This document shows, piece by piece, positions 23,636 through 35,180 of a stretch of 64,000 nucleotides of DNA. The DNA comes from Lineolata rhizophorae. Its lineage: Eukaryota > Ascomycota > Dothideomycetes > Lineolatales > Lineolataceae. Position 1 is the first letter of the stretch, and the number at the start of each line of letters is the position of its first letter. The position numbers and the translations under genes are program-made. Below the pieces are notes generated by a model. The model ran no database searches. It was not told the origin of the DNA and worked only from the letters and a program-made list of their open reading frames with translations. The stretch lies in NCBI GenBank assembly GCA_010093515.1, contig MU001674.1, positions 730,246 to 794,245 on the forward strand, read 5' to 3'.

Positions 23636-24661
23636 GGTGGCGGCATGGACGGTGGCGGACGACGGCGGAGGAGAAGAAAGTAGTCTTTTATTTTTGGTGT
23701 TGACAGCTGGCGACTTTGGAGAAAGTATGCGGGAGTGCTAATGGATGGGGGCCAGGCAAGGCTGCCGCGGCGGGCGCAGGATGGAGTTGCCTCAGCCACT
23801 CCCGGCCGCGCGCTGGTTGGGCGCAGCCGGCGCAGGGCGAGCCGGGGGGTCCAGCCTCGCCGCGTGCGCCGACGGAAATAGACGCCGGCCAACGATCCCA
23901 CTTCACAACCTACGTGCGTAGTAGTACTACGTATGTAGCCTTCCTCGCGGACTCCCGCCAAGGGTCCAACCATCAACAACAGCGCGAGTGCCCCAGCGTG
24001 CAATGCTCGCATGCCTGACTAGGCACCAAAAGATTGAACACAGGCACTATTCTAGTCCCTGTTTATGTACTGGTGCCTGCTTACTGCCGACTGCTCCCTT
24101 CAGTCGACGTTTGACTCTTAACCCTCGCAGACAAATGACTTCACTAGCCTACGCAGGCGGGGGCAGCTTTACATGACTAGCAGTTGTGACCCCAGGCGAG
24201 GTGAATCAAGCTCCGCGTCCGGCTTCAACGACCGGGCGCCGCCGATGACTACCAGCCCGTTTTTGTCTGTCGCGGCGTACGACAGAAACGCAGTCGAAGA
24301 AGGCCTGGTTGGCGCTTGGGCAGAGAGAACAGGAGGCCTTCCGAAAGATGTACTGTTGTAGATAAGCGTCGTCTTTATGCTACAGTTCATAGCATCATTA
24401 GGTCACTCCTGCCGATCAATTCTCCAAAATCGTTAAGATATACGCACATATAGTGATGCACATGTTGATAGTTTACCTTATTTGCTCTTTTTGAAACCCG
24501 CATTTCTAGGATGGGATATTACGGTATGGTGTTTGCCTCAAAGCTTCAGCAATCTTGTATGTTTGACGTACCCAAGAAACAAACATGTATCGTGCCTCAT
24601 GAGCTAGCAAAATCCCAGGCCCAAACCACTGGATTCCAACCACCTCCTCCAACCCAGCTCA
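23636..24661. promoter_or_regulatory. VPS10 upstream region and SCM3 3' flank
   Basis: 1.0 kb. The first 250 bp are GC-rich and the rest is ordinary. A small inverted TACGTA-rich element (about 23910-23935, gtgcgtagtagtactacgtatgtag) forms an imperfect palindrome. No gene is supported. Confidence 0.5.
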
Positions 24662-27600
24662 TCACAATGCTAGCTCATCCTCAGACGTATCGTTATTGCG
24701 ATCCGGCGCCGCAATATCTACGAACAGCACACCCCTCTTCGTCGTCGACGCGCTCTCGCCTTTGCCTCCAGGCTTTGCGCCTGCCGGTGTTCGGTTCTCC
24801 AGCGTCCGTTTGAGGATCGGCGGCTGCTTCACACGCTCTTCCGTGCTGCGCTGGACAGTGCTCGCTAACGGAGTGGTTTTAAGGCCGCTGGATGTTTTCT
24901 GCTGTGGTGTTTGTGTCGCATTTGCAGGAGCAGTCTGGTCCTTGCGCGGACGGCCGGGGCCTCTACCGGGAACGGTCTGGTGCTTAGACGGCCAATGCTT
25001 CCTAGGACGACCACGTCCTCTCTTTTGGGCCGCTGCGACCGGTTCTCCTTGGGCATTGCTAGTAGATTGATTGAATGCTAGTTCCTCGAGGCTGTACAGG
25101 TCTGTCGCTGCCTTTCCATGAGTACTCGGAGATGGCGAGGACCTCTCATGGGGTTCGACTATGGCTGCAGTAGTACTTCGGCCTGTGTCATCCATATTAT
25201 CATTCGTATTTTTGATCACACCGTCAAAAATGGGCCTCTCAACTTTCGAGGATCCTGTGTGTTCAGTCGTCGCTTTCCCAGAGGGAACTTCGGCGGCTTC
25301 ACCAGACTGATTTCGCTGTGATGCACGTGAAGTCGCTGTGTTATAGTCACTGTGGGAATCTGCGTCTTTGAAAGTCGGGGGGAAATCCATCCGCTCATCC
25401 ACTGGGACATACACATCCGCTTCCATGAGACGTTGGATGTCCGACGGATATTCGCTGTTAGACGACATGCAGAACCTTGAAGCCGAAAGGTTTCCATCGT
25501 TAGGACCCAATTCAGTAAGCAGTCGTGAACACTGCGCTGTTGAGGTAACCGGATGAGGTGACTTGTCTCTATCATAGGTATTTGATCCAGCACTCTGTGG
25601 CGACCGCCCTTCGGATGAAGTGATCCTGGAACGCGGCTCCTCGACAACAGCAGCAATTAGCCCAGCGCGCTGTCGTCGCCGCCTCCTCAACGGCATGACT
25701 GGGCTACTATCTTCGTCCAATTCACTAGGCTGTGATACCCGATCCTCAGGCGGAATTGACGGACTACTGTTGATCACGAGGGGTGCAGATCGAGAGGTAT
25801 TCGTCCGTGACTTGACAACCTGAGTCGGAGATACAGAGTGCCGCTCACTCTGGGGAATGGTCGAGATATTGCCAACATCAGCATGTGGATTCGGCGAGGT
25901 ATGCGTCTGAGGTAGGACGCCCTGAATTGGTGATCGTGATTCATCTGCAGGTGGGTTGACGGCTAAATCCGCGCCTGGCAATAACACAGTCAAGCTCGGA
26001 AGCTTTCTGCGAGTAGATGCGTCGGCAGAATGTGTAGACCCATTGTCATCCACAACGCCACGCAACAGCACCTGGTTCCCCGCTAGCGAATCGCTCTTTC
26101 CGTCTGTTCGAGTTTGGCCCTGTGTTGGTAGAAGTTCATGGCTCTGCTGAGTTCCGACAGTCTCGGCGGGTCCATCCAGCTCCATCCTCTCTTGGTTTCC
26201 CCTCTCAGACTGGTCATCAGGCACGATCGGAGACCCAGCTGTGATAGGGCGCGAATTTGGCGCATTCGGCACCCCAGTATTTTGGTTTGGATTTTGCGAT
26301 ATTAGGTTCTGTAATTTCTGCCATGAAATCTTTGTTTTCGGCTTGAACCCGTGCAAATTGAGTCCTTCGTAATGGTACTTGATCTCGCGCAAGTCAAGAC
26401 CAGGAAAAAATTCTCCAACTTCAGCCCAAGATTTCTTTCCGTCTTCTTTCAGAAGCATTAGCAATGCGCTGTCCTCGTCCGAAAACTGAGCCTTTGTATA
26501 TCTTTGTTTCATGACATGATAATAGCGACGGTTGATCTGTTTTTTTGTAAACCGAGGCCAATGTCTCACTATGCTATCCCAGGGTAGTCCTTGGTCAAGT
26601 CTGAGCCTGACCAAAAGCTCATCGTCCTCAAACGTGAACGGCGTTTGCCTTCGACAGGGGTGATCGTCAGTGAAGATGCGAACTCTCGGATTAACGGTTA
26701 TAACCCCATTATTGGGGCCGGAGAGACCATGAGTAGTCGATTCACCAGTCGTCATTACCCGGCTTGGGTTGCCACTGGAATTGAAAGATTGTCCTCCTGC
26801 AAGGTCTGTGTTTGTTACGCGGACCGAAGACGCATTTGTGAAGGTATTCGGATCATAGTCGCCTGTTCCTTGGAGTTCGGCGATATCTCCCTGGTTTGTC
26901 GGGGGTCCAGAACTGTGGACTGATACTGTATTCTCAGATGCATCGATCGATGTGTTCATATCGTTTTGGCCAGATCTAACCCGGCCACCTATTTCAGTTC
27001 CGTCCATATAACTTTTTCGTAAGCGAAAGCACGAGACGGTGAAAGGCGGATTACCCCGGCCGGCTAAATCATCCGTATCAGGTGCACTACGAGAATATCC
27101 AGTATGCCCCCTTTGAGATTGAAATCGTTCAGAACTGTCGCTATCCGTAAACGGCATCCGAGAAGAAAGGTGGTGATTGGAAAGTGGTCCTGCACCTTGA
27201 GCAGGTGTAAGGCCATCAGCTTGACCACTGTTCTCGCGTAGTGGTTTAACGTGGCCAATATTTTGTCGAGCAAAGCCCGAAGACGCGTCGGCCCGACCTG
27301 CGTACGCGGGTATTCTCCTCGACATTGCTAACATCGCTGACGGCCTGCCTTTCTTAGAGGGTGCCCAAATGGATGTTCGATTTGGTGAGGGTGCAGAATG
27401 TGGTTCGATTGTTGCCCTATGAGATAGAGCAGGCGTCCTATTGGGAGATTGTCGATGACGCGAAGACATTCTTGCTTGATCAGACCGCGGAAGACCTCGA
27501 CTTCCGGGAGGTGACGCCCAAACGGGGTCTACCTGTCTGGATGGTGTTCGGTCATACGAAGACAAAAATTGAGCAATTTGGGCGGCAATTCCCTGCGTGA

Positions 27601-28201
27601 GAGCCTGCAGGGCCGCATCGCTATCGGGCCTGCGAGAGGAATCTGGAAGGTGAACACTTAATCCGCTCCGACGATCTTGCCGCGACTGGTTAGGTCTTGC
27701 CGCAGTCAGTCCCCTTTCGCCGACGCCCTCCTCGGTTTCCGGGACCATGCCATCTGGAGCGTCGTAGCTGTGATACCATGCGCCCTCTCCATGATGCTAA
27801 AACAGTTATTCAGCAAATGAATGAAAGCCAGGCGCTGTACAAAAATGTGAGCAACTTACTTCGTCTTCGTGGTCTGCATTGTCCTCTTCCTCATCCCACT
27901 CCTCATTGTCCGCCTCCTCGTCGTATTCCCAGTCGCCGTCTTCGGCCTCTCCAACGGCATCACCTTCGTGCTGCATGCGGCTGAGATGGCCATTGTTGAC
28001 CACAATTTCGCCGGTTTCTAGGTCGATCTCGTCGCCCACGCCTTCGAAGTCTTGGGCGTACTTGTCAATGACGGCTTCCCAGCTTCGCTTTAGCCGTTGC
28101 TGGCTTATGTGACTGGCGAATCTGAAAGGAGGGTCGCGCGCGACGTCCTGGTCTGGCGCGCTCGGCGACTGAAGGCGAGGACGTTTGTACGGCCGGTCCA
28201 T
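24662..28201 (-). CDS. SCM3: Scm3/HJURP-type CENP-A chaperone with Myb/SANT-like repeats and AT-hooks
   Basis: Two exons (28201-27860 and 27796-24662; GTAAGT donor, TTTTAG acceptor) give 1158 residues. The N-terminus carries the Scm3 core at about residues 34-75 (RLKRSWEAVIDKYAQDF, then DEIDLETGEIVVNNGHL), followed by a strongly acidic stretch. At about 494-596 lie two Myb/SANT-like helical modules (FTFEDDELLVRLRLDQGLPW... and FSDEDSALLMLLKEDGKKSW). Near 1035-1065 are two AT-hook cores, RGRGRPRK and GRGPGRPRK. Scm3 deposits the centromeric histone CENP-A. Extra DNA-binding modules are known in some filamentous-fungal Scm3 proteins. The long Ser/Pro/Thr-rich segments between domains are probably disordered. 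Scm3 assignment is strong on the core motif; the roles of the Myb and AT-hook modules are inferred. Confidence 0.87.
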
Positions 28202-28834
28202 GGGCGCGGGTTGTTGGACGCGATGGGACGTGAAAAGACGCGAGGCGGAGCCGTGGGCGCGTGCATAGGTCGGTTGGGCAAGGGCGGGAGCAGGCTTAGG
28301 TAAGTTGGGTTAGGTCTGTGTCGCGTCGCGTAAAGTGATTGTACATAGGTGGCGGCGCATTTACCCGCGCAAACCCCCCCCCCCCCGGGTTATGCTAGCA
28401 GGGGTCATAAAAAAAACCCCAAACCCCACTTAGGCTCGTATGGTCACGTGACAATAGGAGCTCGTGAATAACGTCTATAGCTTGTATTCGTCTCAATATC
28501 TGTAAATTTGAAATGCGGCAGGCATGGTATCATTACCAAGCATTCAGGTAGGACCGGGTGGAAGGTCCTCGAAATGGGCTTTTCACGTGAACACACGTGG
28601 TAGCCACCCTCCAAGCTTAGTAGGTTCTACCATCTCTTCAGGATGATACATCCATGTCGAAGCATCTACACATACATGTAGTATCTAGTATTCTGGGGTT
28701 CATAAACACCTCCAAGCGTTCACCTCAGAAAGCACTTTTGACCATTCGGATCTAGCACACTTCTTCACTCGTTCACCTAGACAAACTCTCCGCTCCTGTT
28801 TGCGACATACCTTCCTCCAGCTTATTTCCGGGCC
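28202..28834. promoter_or_regulatory. Divergent promoter region SCM3/ATG6
   Basis: 633 bp between start codons. It contains a run of 13 C at 28374-28386 followed by GGG, and a CACGTG-like element tcacgtga at about 28444 and again at 28583. Such motifs are bHLH-type sites in fungi, but binding is not shown. Confidence 0.55.
28374..28389. repeat. Poly-C run
   Basis: Thirteen C followed by three G. Homopolymer length here may be uncertain in assembly. Confidence 0.8.
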
Positions 28835-30429
28835 ATGCATTGCCAAAAGTGCAGAACACCTATCACAAATGATGTGTCGCTGGACGAGCTCAATCCTGCA
28901 GCCTTCAAACTTCTCACGGGTATGCCGCAACTTACCGCCCAAGGCACATGCTCCAGTTGCCTCATGCTAACCAGCAAGCCGCGACAGAATCAGCTCGACC
29001 GTCTCAAGGGCAACTTCCACCTCAGACGAGCCAGTCCAGACCTACATTCCCCCAAATCCGCGAAGAGACGTACAACCAAGCTTCACGTGATGCCAAGGCT
29101 CCAACCTTCAAACGGATCGTGCCATCCAGCCGTTACGGCCAGGGCGCCGGCGCTGGGGCGCGCTCTACCCTCAAGGACAACCCGCACATGTCCTTTGTGA
29201 TGCTCTCTGACTCGCACGTTGTCCAAGGCCCTTCTGGTAGCAAAGGGTTTGACCGGGCCAGAAGCTTGACGGATGGCGCCCGGCAATCAAGCAAGAGCGG
29301 ACAGTCGGACAGGGGGAGTCTACTCTCCGACAAGATGGAGACAGCGAACCGCTTGTTCGAGATTCTTTCGGCAAGGTCAGACATAGACCATCCCATATGC
29401 GTCGAGTGTGGCGAGCTCCTTATCGATGGGCTTCAGAAACGGCTAGCGAGTGCTTCTCGCGAGCGCGATGCTTACGCCGAATATCTGAGGCAGGCTAACC
29501 AGGATATTCCTACGGAGGAGGAGAAGCAACAAGCTCGGGAGCAGCTCGATGTAGTTTTAAAACGCGAAGAGGCTGCTTTTACGGAACTAGAGCGTCTCGA
29601 GAAGGAGAAGGAATCTATCGACGAGGAAATTGCGAGCTTAGACGCAGAAGCTAGGGGGCTGGACGCTGAGGAGGAGGAGTTTTGGAAGCAACGCAACTCT
29701 TTCACGGCTGCGCTCACAGACTTCCAAAATGAAAGAGACCGGATTAACACCAAATTTGATAACGACTCCAAACAGCTACAGCGACTCCAGCGTACCAACG
29801 TTTACAACGATACTTTCTGTATCGGCCACGATGGGATCTTTGGTACGATCAACGGCCTCAGACTAGGTCGTCTTTCCAACTCTCCCGTCGAATGGTCGGA
29901 AATCAATGCCGCGTGGGGCCAGACCTGTCTCTTGCTTGCCACTGTCGCCGAGAAGCTTAATTTCACATTCCAAAATTATCGCCTTAGTCCCATGGGCTCA
30001 ACGTCCGCGATCGAGAAGCTAGACTACCCGCAGCCTCAATCCACAAGCGACCCGGCTCAGCCCACCAAACCGAAAGTCACCGTCCTCGATCTCTACTGCA
30101 ACAGCGATCTTCCTCTCGGGTTCGGCTTCCTCCACCGCCGCTTCGACCAGGGCATGGTTGCCTTTCTAGAGTGCTTGCGGCAACTGGGCCATTTTGTCGA
30201 GCAAACGACGCCCCACGGGTCCGGCGGCGCGGTTTTGGGCGTTAACATGCCGTACACCATCCAAAAGGACAAGATCAACGGAGTCAGCATCAAGTTGCCG
30301 AGCTTCGGCCAGGACGAACTGTGGACGAAGGCGTGCAAATACACGCTCACGTGCTGCAAGTATCTGCTAGCGCACGCGAGCAATATCAGCAGCACTTCCG
30401 AGATAAGGCGACGAATCGGTGCGGGCTAA
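28835..30429 (+). CDS. ATG6: Atg6/Vps30 (Beclin 1), autophagy and PI3-kinase complex subunit
   Basis: Two exons (28835-28919 and 28988-30429) give 508 residues. The first exon carries MHCQKCRTPITNDVSLDELNPAAF, the Cys-pair N-terminus of fungal Atg6. The intron has donor GTATGC and a perfect branch ATGCTAACC 18 bp before the acceptor ACAG. A nearer CAG (28956) breaks frame and was rejected. The protein has a second CxxC (HPICVECGELL, about residue 155), a coiled coil (about 175-290, LEKEKESIDEEIASLDAEA) and the evolutionarily conserved beta-alpha autophagy domain (about 290-500, FCIGHDGIFGTINGLRLGR, WSEINAAWGQ). It acts with Vps34 and Vps15 in autophagosome nucleation (with Atg14) and endosomal sorting (with Vps38). 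Confidence 0.95.
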
Positions 30430-31141
30430 CTGGAACTTAGACGGGAGGTGGCTCAGAGTAGTTGGTTGGATGAGGGCTGCAGAAACGGACTCACCGATAC
30501 CCAACATCGCGGTAGAATAGGTATCATTGGTCAGATTAAGACTAGCTAATTCCAAAGGCCTTGAGTTCTCCACGCGTTTATCGACACCGGGCGAACTGCC
30601 CTGTGATTGGATTTTATTGATGCTAATGCCACCCGTAATACTCTTCCTTCCCTACTAGTGTCATTTGTTGCCCACAATTGCCGCGCAATGTGGGGATGTA
30701 GGGTTTCTTAATTTTGCGCGAGCAATGATCTAGCCCCTACAATACCGTTGAGTATTCCCCCCTTAGTGAACACTAGCACTCCTCGATGAAGTGGTGGCGC
30801 CGCAAGGGTCATATGTAGTACAGGTGAGGAATAGCAGAGCTACGGAGTCCGAATTGACGCCGCTGCCGCCGCCGTGGCGGCGGCGCACTCGGGAAAAAGA
30901 CATAGAACTGGTTGGAAGTGCATCCTTTAGACGTGAAGTGACAATACAAGTTCAACAGTACTAGGGTGATAGTGAATTGCCATCCTTCGCCACTTTCCGA
31001 GATTCTCCGTATCGTAACACAATTTAGGCCCCATTTCGTACAGCCTTTTCCAGGGCCACCGAGCAGGTTTCTGCCTCCACCTACGGCTAAGATGCTGTAA
31101 TGCCTTCTCGCTGCTCGGCTCTCTTTGGTCGAAAGCTAGAC
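30430..31141. other. Intergenic between convergent ATG6 and HAP3
   Basis: 712 bp of 3' flanks, with one GC-rich inverted repeat GCCGCCGC-CGTG-GCGGCGGC near 30865-30885 that could act as a hairpin. No gene is supported. Confidence 0.55.
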
Positions 31142-32312
31142 TACTCCTTCTCGGCGCCGGGGACGCGGTTAAAAATCGGCAGAGCTGTTGCCGTTGTGGC
31201 CAACAGTATAACCGAAGGCGGTGCTTTCGTGTTCCGAAGGGTCCAACTCGCCGCTCAGAATGTTGTGGTTGGAGGCCTCCGACTGGTTGAAACCGCCGGC
31301 GGCGGCATTTGGGCCTGCATTGCCAGAGGCGCCGGAGGCACCACCTGCTGGATTGAACCCGGAGCCGGATTTGTTCTGATTTGCGACGAGGGTCTCGAGG
31401 CACCAATCAATACGAAGAGTTCAGATAAATGTCTTAAAAGGGTTTTCAAGATACGGAGCATAACTCCAGAAGAAAGGAAGAGAATCAAAACCACAAACGC
31501 GGGAGGTAGGAGTGAGCAGCTTACTTCGCGATACCGGGAAAGATAGATCTTGAGCGCCTCCGCATAATTCTCGAAGCCCAAAGAGGTCATAGCAAAGAGA
31601 ATGTCCTCGCCATTGACAGTTTTGCGCTTCTCCTGGGCGCATTTTTCGGAAGCTATTCCGCAAAGTTAGGCACGTAAAAAGCCGACAAAGCAGTTGACAT
31701 GGAGAAGAAAAAGCTCGCACCTTCGCTGGTGATGAACGAGATGAACTCGCTCACGCATTCTTGCATGCATTCTTTGGCTTCTTTGGCGATTTTGGCGTTC
31801 TCCGGCAGAGCGTTCTTCATGATACGTGCAACTGGCGCAAAGTTACGAATGTTAGCATCTACAACTGAAGCGTGCGACGCGTAGGCTGAGAGGCGCGGCG
31901 ATGGCGAAGTTGATGATGAGGATGAAGAGGACGTCGTTGCCGGCATGGCGGCGAACGGGAGCATGCGGCGGGCCGCTGCCAGGGCCCAGAGGCTGAGGGG
32001 CGAAGCTAATTTGACGGGACAAACGAGAGAACCGCGCGTCTAGAGCGCGAGATCGAGGGGGTTGGCGATGCCAGTCACGACATTCGTCGAGACGCGAAGG
32101 GGGAGGAGCACCGGGGGGCAAATCAAATGCGTGGAAGGGCGGGTAGGAGACCAACCATTTGCGATTGGGAGCCATCGGTCCTGCTCCTTGACTTCGAATT
32201 CGGGAAGACCCTGCGCCTGTGTATCCTGAGGTTCTCTGTCCATCTGCTCCGAGTCGTCAGGCGACGGGTCTGCAGGTTCCACGTCCGTCTTCTTCGGGGG
32301 GGTAGCCGACAT
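31142..32312 (-). CDS. HAP3: CCAAT-binding factor subunit Hap3 (NF-YB histone-fold)
   Basis: Four exons (32312-32156, 31831-31721, 31652-31525, 31393-31142) give 215 residues. The histone-fold core reads [20 protein letters not shown], then [14 protein letters not shown], then [18 protein letters not shown] and [19 protein letters not shown], near-identical to NF-YB everywhere. The N-terminus is acidic and Pro-rich; the C-terminus is Gly/Asn/Ala-rich. Hap3 pairs with Hap5 and Hap2 to bind CCAAT boxes, and with HapX for iron regulation. Intron 1 is 324 nt, against about 50-120 for most others here. It contains an ATG at 31964 whose frame runs open into exon 2. The last acceptor (31394) is uncertain: an alternative CAG 18 nt further on would remove six residues in frame. 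Confidence 0.92.
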
Positions 32313-34467
32313 GTTGTATCCGGACGGCTGCAGCCAGCTTGGCCGAGGAGCGGCGGGTTGTGAGCTGGACGGTGACAGCTATTCGCCGTCGACACGTCAG
32401 AGGAGCCAGGTGGATCCGGCCGTGTATGCGGCCTTGCGGAGCGTTGCGCGCGCCCTGGCCGGGTTTGTGCGACTGAGGTGTCGCCTTGCCGGCACTAACG
32501 ACCGCCGGACGGGCTGACCTGCAGGCGCGCAGGCGGGCGGGCGGCGGCGGCGGCGGCGGCGCGCAGCGGCCACGCAGCGGGCTGGGCGACGGCCGTGCCG
32601 GAGCGGGCGGGCGAGTCGGCGGGGCGCGACGGACGATGACGCGCGCCGGCTAGCGGGCGGACGGCTTGCTTGCAGCCGGCGGGCTGGATGCGCGCGACTG
32701 GCGGGCGGCTCGGGGTTGGAGGGCTTGGGGGGAGGGCGGCCGGGTGTGGGGGGAGCGCGCGGGCTGCAGCAACCGCCTGGTTCGTCGCGGGAGCGATTGG
32801 GAGCGGCGGCGAGCGAACGGCGACGCGAGACACGTAGTGGGAGCGGGTAGGAAGCCGGCGGACGGGCCCAAGGCGCGCGATGATGGCACAGCCAAGGTGG
32901 GACAACGGTGGTGCAGGCCGGGCCGGGGTGGAGCAATCGGGGACGCGGGCGGGCTTTGCCAGACGGTGGCAGTGCGACCAGCGGCAGCGGGCCGGCAAGC
33001 GGGGCGGGGAGCGGCGAACGCGCGGACAGATGGCAGCGGCAGCGGCGCTGGCGATGGACGGCGGCGCGCGAGAGAGAGGGATGGAGGGAGGAGAGGTCAG
33101 GCAATGGCGGCGCGGCGCAATGTCAACAGCTGCCCGTCCCGCCGCCCGGCCACGGCGCGCCTTCTGCGGCCGGCCCAATCACGGGGCCTTCCCCCGCGCG
33201 CCGTCGCCGGGCGATGCGGCCGCGCCCGCCCAGCCCGGTGCGTCTCTCCCCGCTCGCAGCACATTCCCGCCCGCGCAAACGTTCGACGACGGCGTCTCTC
33301 CCGAGCTGCCTCCTTTCGCGGGTCGCTGGGAGCTGTTGGATGGGCAAGCCCGGCCTCCCTGCGGTTTGGCCCGCGCACCCCTCGTCCTCCTTCCATGCCC
33401 GCCCTGTCATCGGCCCGCATGCTCCCTGCGTCGAATGCACCCTGACGTTCTCTCCGCGGCCAAGGCTAAGGCGTCGGCGTGGTGTGCTCAGCGAGGTTAC
33501 CTCGTTGCGCTGGCATCGGGCTAGCTGCTCCGGCTCCTGCTGCGCTGTCAATCACCCCCCTGCCCGGCGAACCAGCTGGCCTGCACGACGGCTACGGCCA
33601 TGTCTGCTGCTGATATCCGACTGCGCTGCTGAGAGCGGCCCCTTCTCCACCCGAGCCGCACACGGAATCGGAGAACGACCTCAGGCACCTGCGCCGCGCA
33701 TCGAGTCGGGCTGCCGCCTTGCAGCCCTGCCCACCCAAGGCACTGAGCGCAGTTTAGCTATGTCTCCCAGAGCCACTCACACGCAGAGCCCGCCCATCGT
33801 ACCTGGCGTCGCGCCCACAGATGGAGCCCGGTGGTACCCTATGAGACTGCCGTCCACAGCGGTGGGCAGACTACGCCTTGTGCCGGCTGCACGCCTTGAT
33901 AGGATTGAGCCAACGTCGCGCCAACGCATCGTTGCAGCAGTTTCAACGCGCCAAGCCCCACCACACTTCCGGCCCTACCACGAACCACCGGGTTGGTAAA
34001 CTGGAGGATCTGCCAGCGCGCCGAGATCGACATGGAGCCCGCCGCTTGTTCGCTTGCCCGGGCATGGTGTACAGGACATCCGTACTAGCAGTCTACTTCG
34101 CGGATTATTCTAGTCCCGCGGCCGCCATGCCAGAGATCTAGAGCAACTTTTCAAATCATCAACGCAACGCATGCCACCTCATCCCTTGATAACATGAACA
34201 ACACATGTTCTACAAGACTTTCACCAGGCGTCTACTGACAGCTGACTACCTGCCTAACCCCGGGTTTTAGCTTGCCAAAGCTGAACGCCGGGAATTGCTT
34301 CTTCCTCTGTTATCGCCAGTGCACACCAACAATCCCTCAGCTCCTACGCGACGCACACATGGGAGCATAGGAAATCCCCGCACCGCTTCGCCCATACCGA
34401 TACCCTTGGAAAGCCACCGTAAGCGGTGCATCAGCATGCAAAGGGCCAACCCGAATTTTCCCTTGAG
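32313..34467. other. Long GC-rich region upstream of HAP3, no supported gene
   Basis: 2.2 kb. From about 32520 to 33480 the sequence is extremely GC-rich with many CGG/GCGG runs. Overlapping frames are open on both strands (for example 32908-33999 plus, 32495-33178 minus), all Arg/Ala/Pro/Gly-rich without a recognisable domain or splice pattern. The rest, to 34467, is ordinary sequence ending at the prefoldin 3' flank. The likeliest content is the HAP3 promoter and leader. Confidence 0.5.
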
Positions 34468-35180
34468 CTACTGCTGCACCACCTGGACATTGTTCTTTTT
34501 CTGCAGTTTCGCGAGTGTTAGTGTTGTGCAACCCAAGTAGTCGAGTAATATCGACCGATCGCCCTGTTGAGCTGGCTATCGTAGCTTACCTTCCACTTGT
34601 CCATCTCATCTTGCTTCAGCTTGTACTGCTTCAACAAGTCATCAAGGACCTTCTTCAGCCCTTCGGAATTTGTTTTTAGGGCAGGAACGACATCCTTCAC
34701 CGTCCTCTCCACTAGGACGCCGTTGATCATTCGGAAGCATTTGCGGTCTCCAGGGAGCGGCTCTAAAGTCTCCAGTACAAGTCTACATATAGGAAGTGAG
34801 CGGGGCCAAAGTATGATGCAATCCTACGCCGGTGAGGAAACTTGGTCATGGCACCGTAGCATTCGAAGACAACAAAATTATTGAGAGCGGAGGAGCGGGA
34901 CAGTAGCAGAATAGATATCTAAAGCCCCCGAGATTGTATGCTCCTGTGTGCAATAAAAAAAAAATCTTTAGGCAAAACATACTTGTGTTCTTCGGCTTCT
35001 TGCTCAACGTCGCCAATTTTTTGCGCGATCTGTTGGAGATTGTTCTTGAAATTCGTGTACTGTGTCTGCAGCTCTGCAACACGGGGTTGCATCAGCCGTT
35101 CTGCCGCAAATAGTATAGACCGAAAGTTTTGAGTCTCGCAAACCTTGCTGTCTCCGAGCCGATATCTGCTGTTGTGACAT
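34468..35180 (-). CDS. GIM4: Prefoldin subunit 2 (Gim4)
   Basis: Four exons (35180-35144, 35073-34983, 34782-34590, 34500-34468) give 117 residues, the usual size, with consistent phases. The joined sequence begins MSQQQISARRQQELQTQYTN and continues with the beta-prefoldin hairpin region (FRMINGVLVERTVKDVVPAL) and a C-terminal coiled coil (LLKQYKLKQDEMDKWKKKN), ending VQVVQQ. Two helices flanking a beta hairpin define beta-type prefoldin subunits. The hexameric prefoldin hands nascent actin and tubulin to the CCT chaperonin in the cytosol. The last exon encodes only ten residues and is fixed by the CTGCAG acceptor and the family's C-terminus. Confidence 0.94.

Noticed and set aside
28948-28990. 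Acceptor CAG at 28956 for the ATG6 intron
   Set aside because: It breaks the reading frame. The CTAAC branch point and the ACAG at 28987 restore it.
32495-33999. Frames of 200-360 codons on both strands upstream of HAP3
   Set aside because: They overlap one another in four or more frames and have low-complexity composition. I list the block as a finding but do not call genes.
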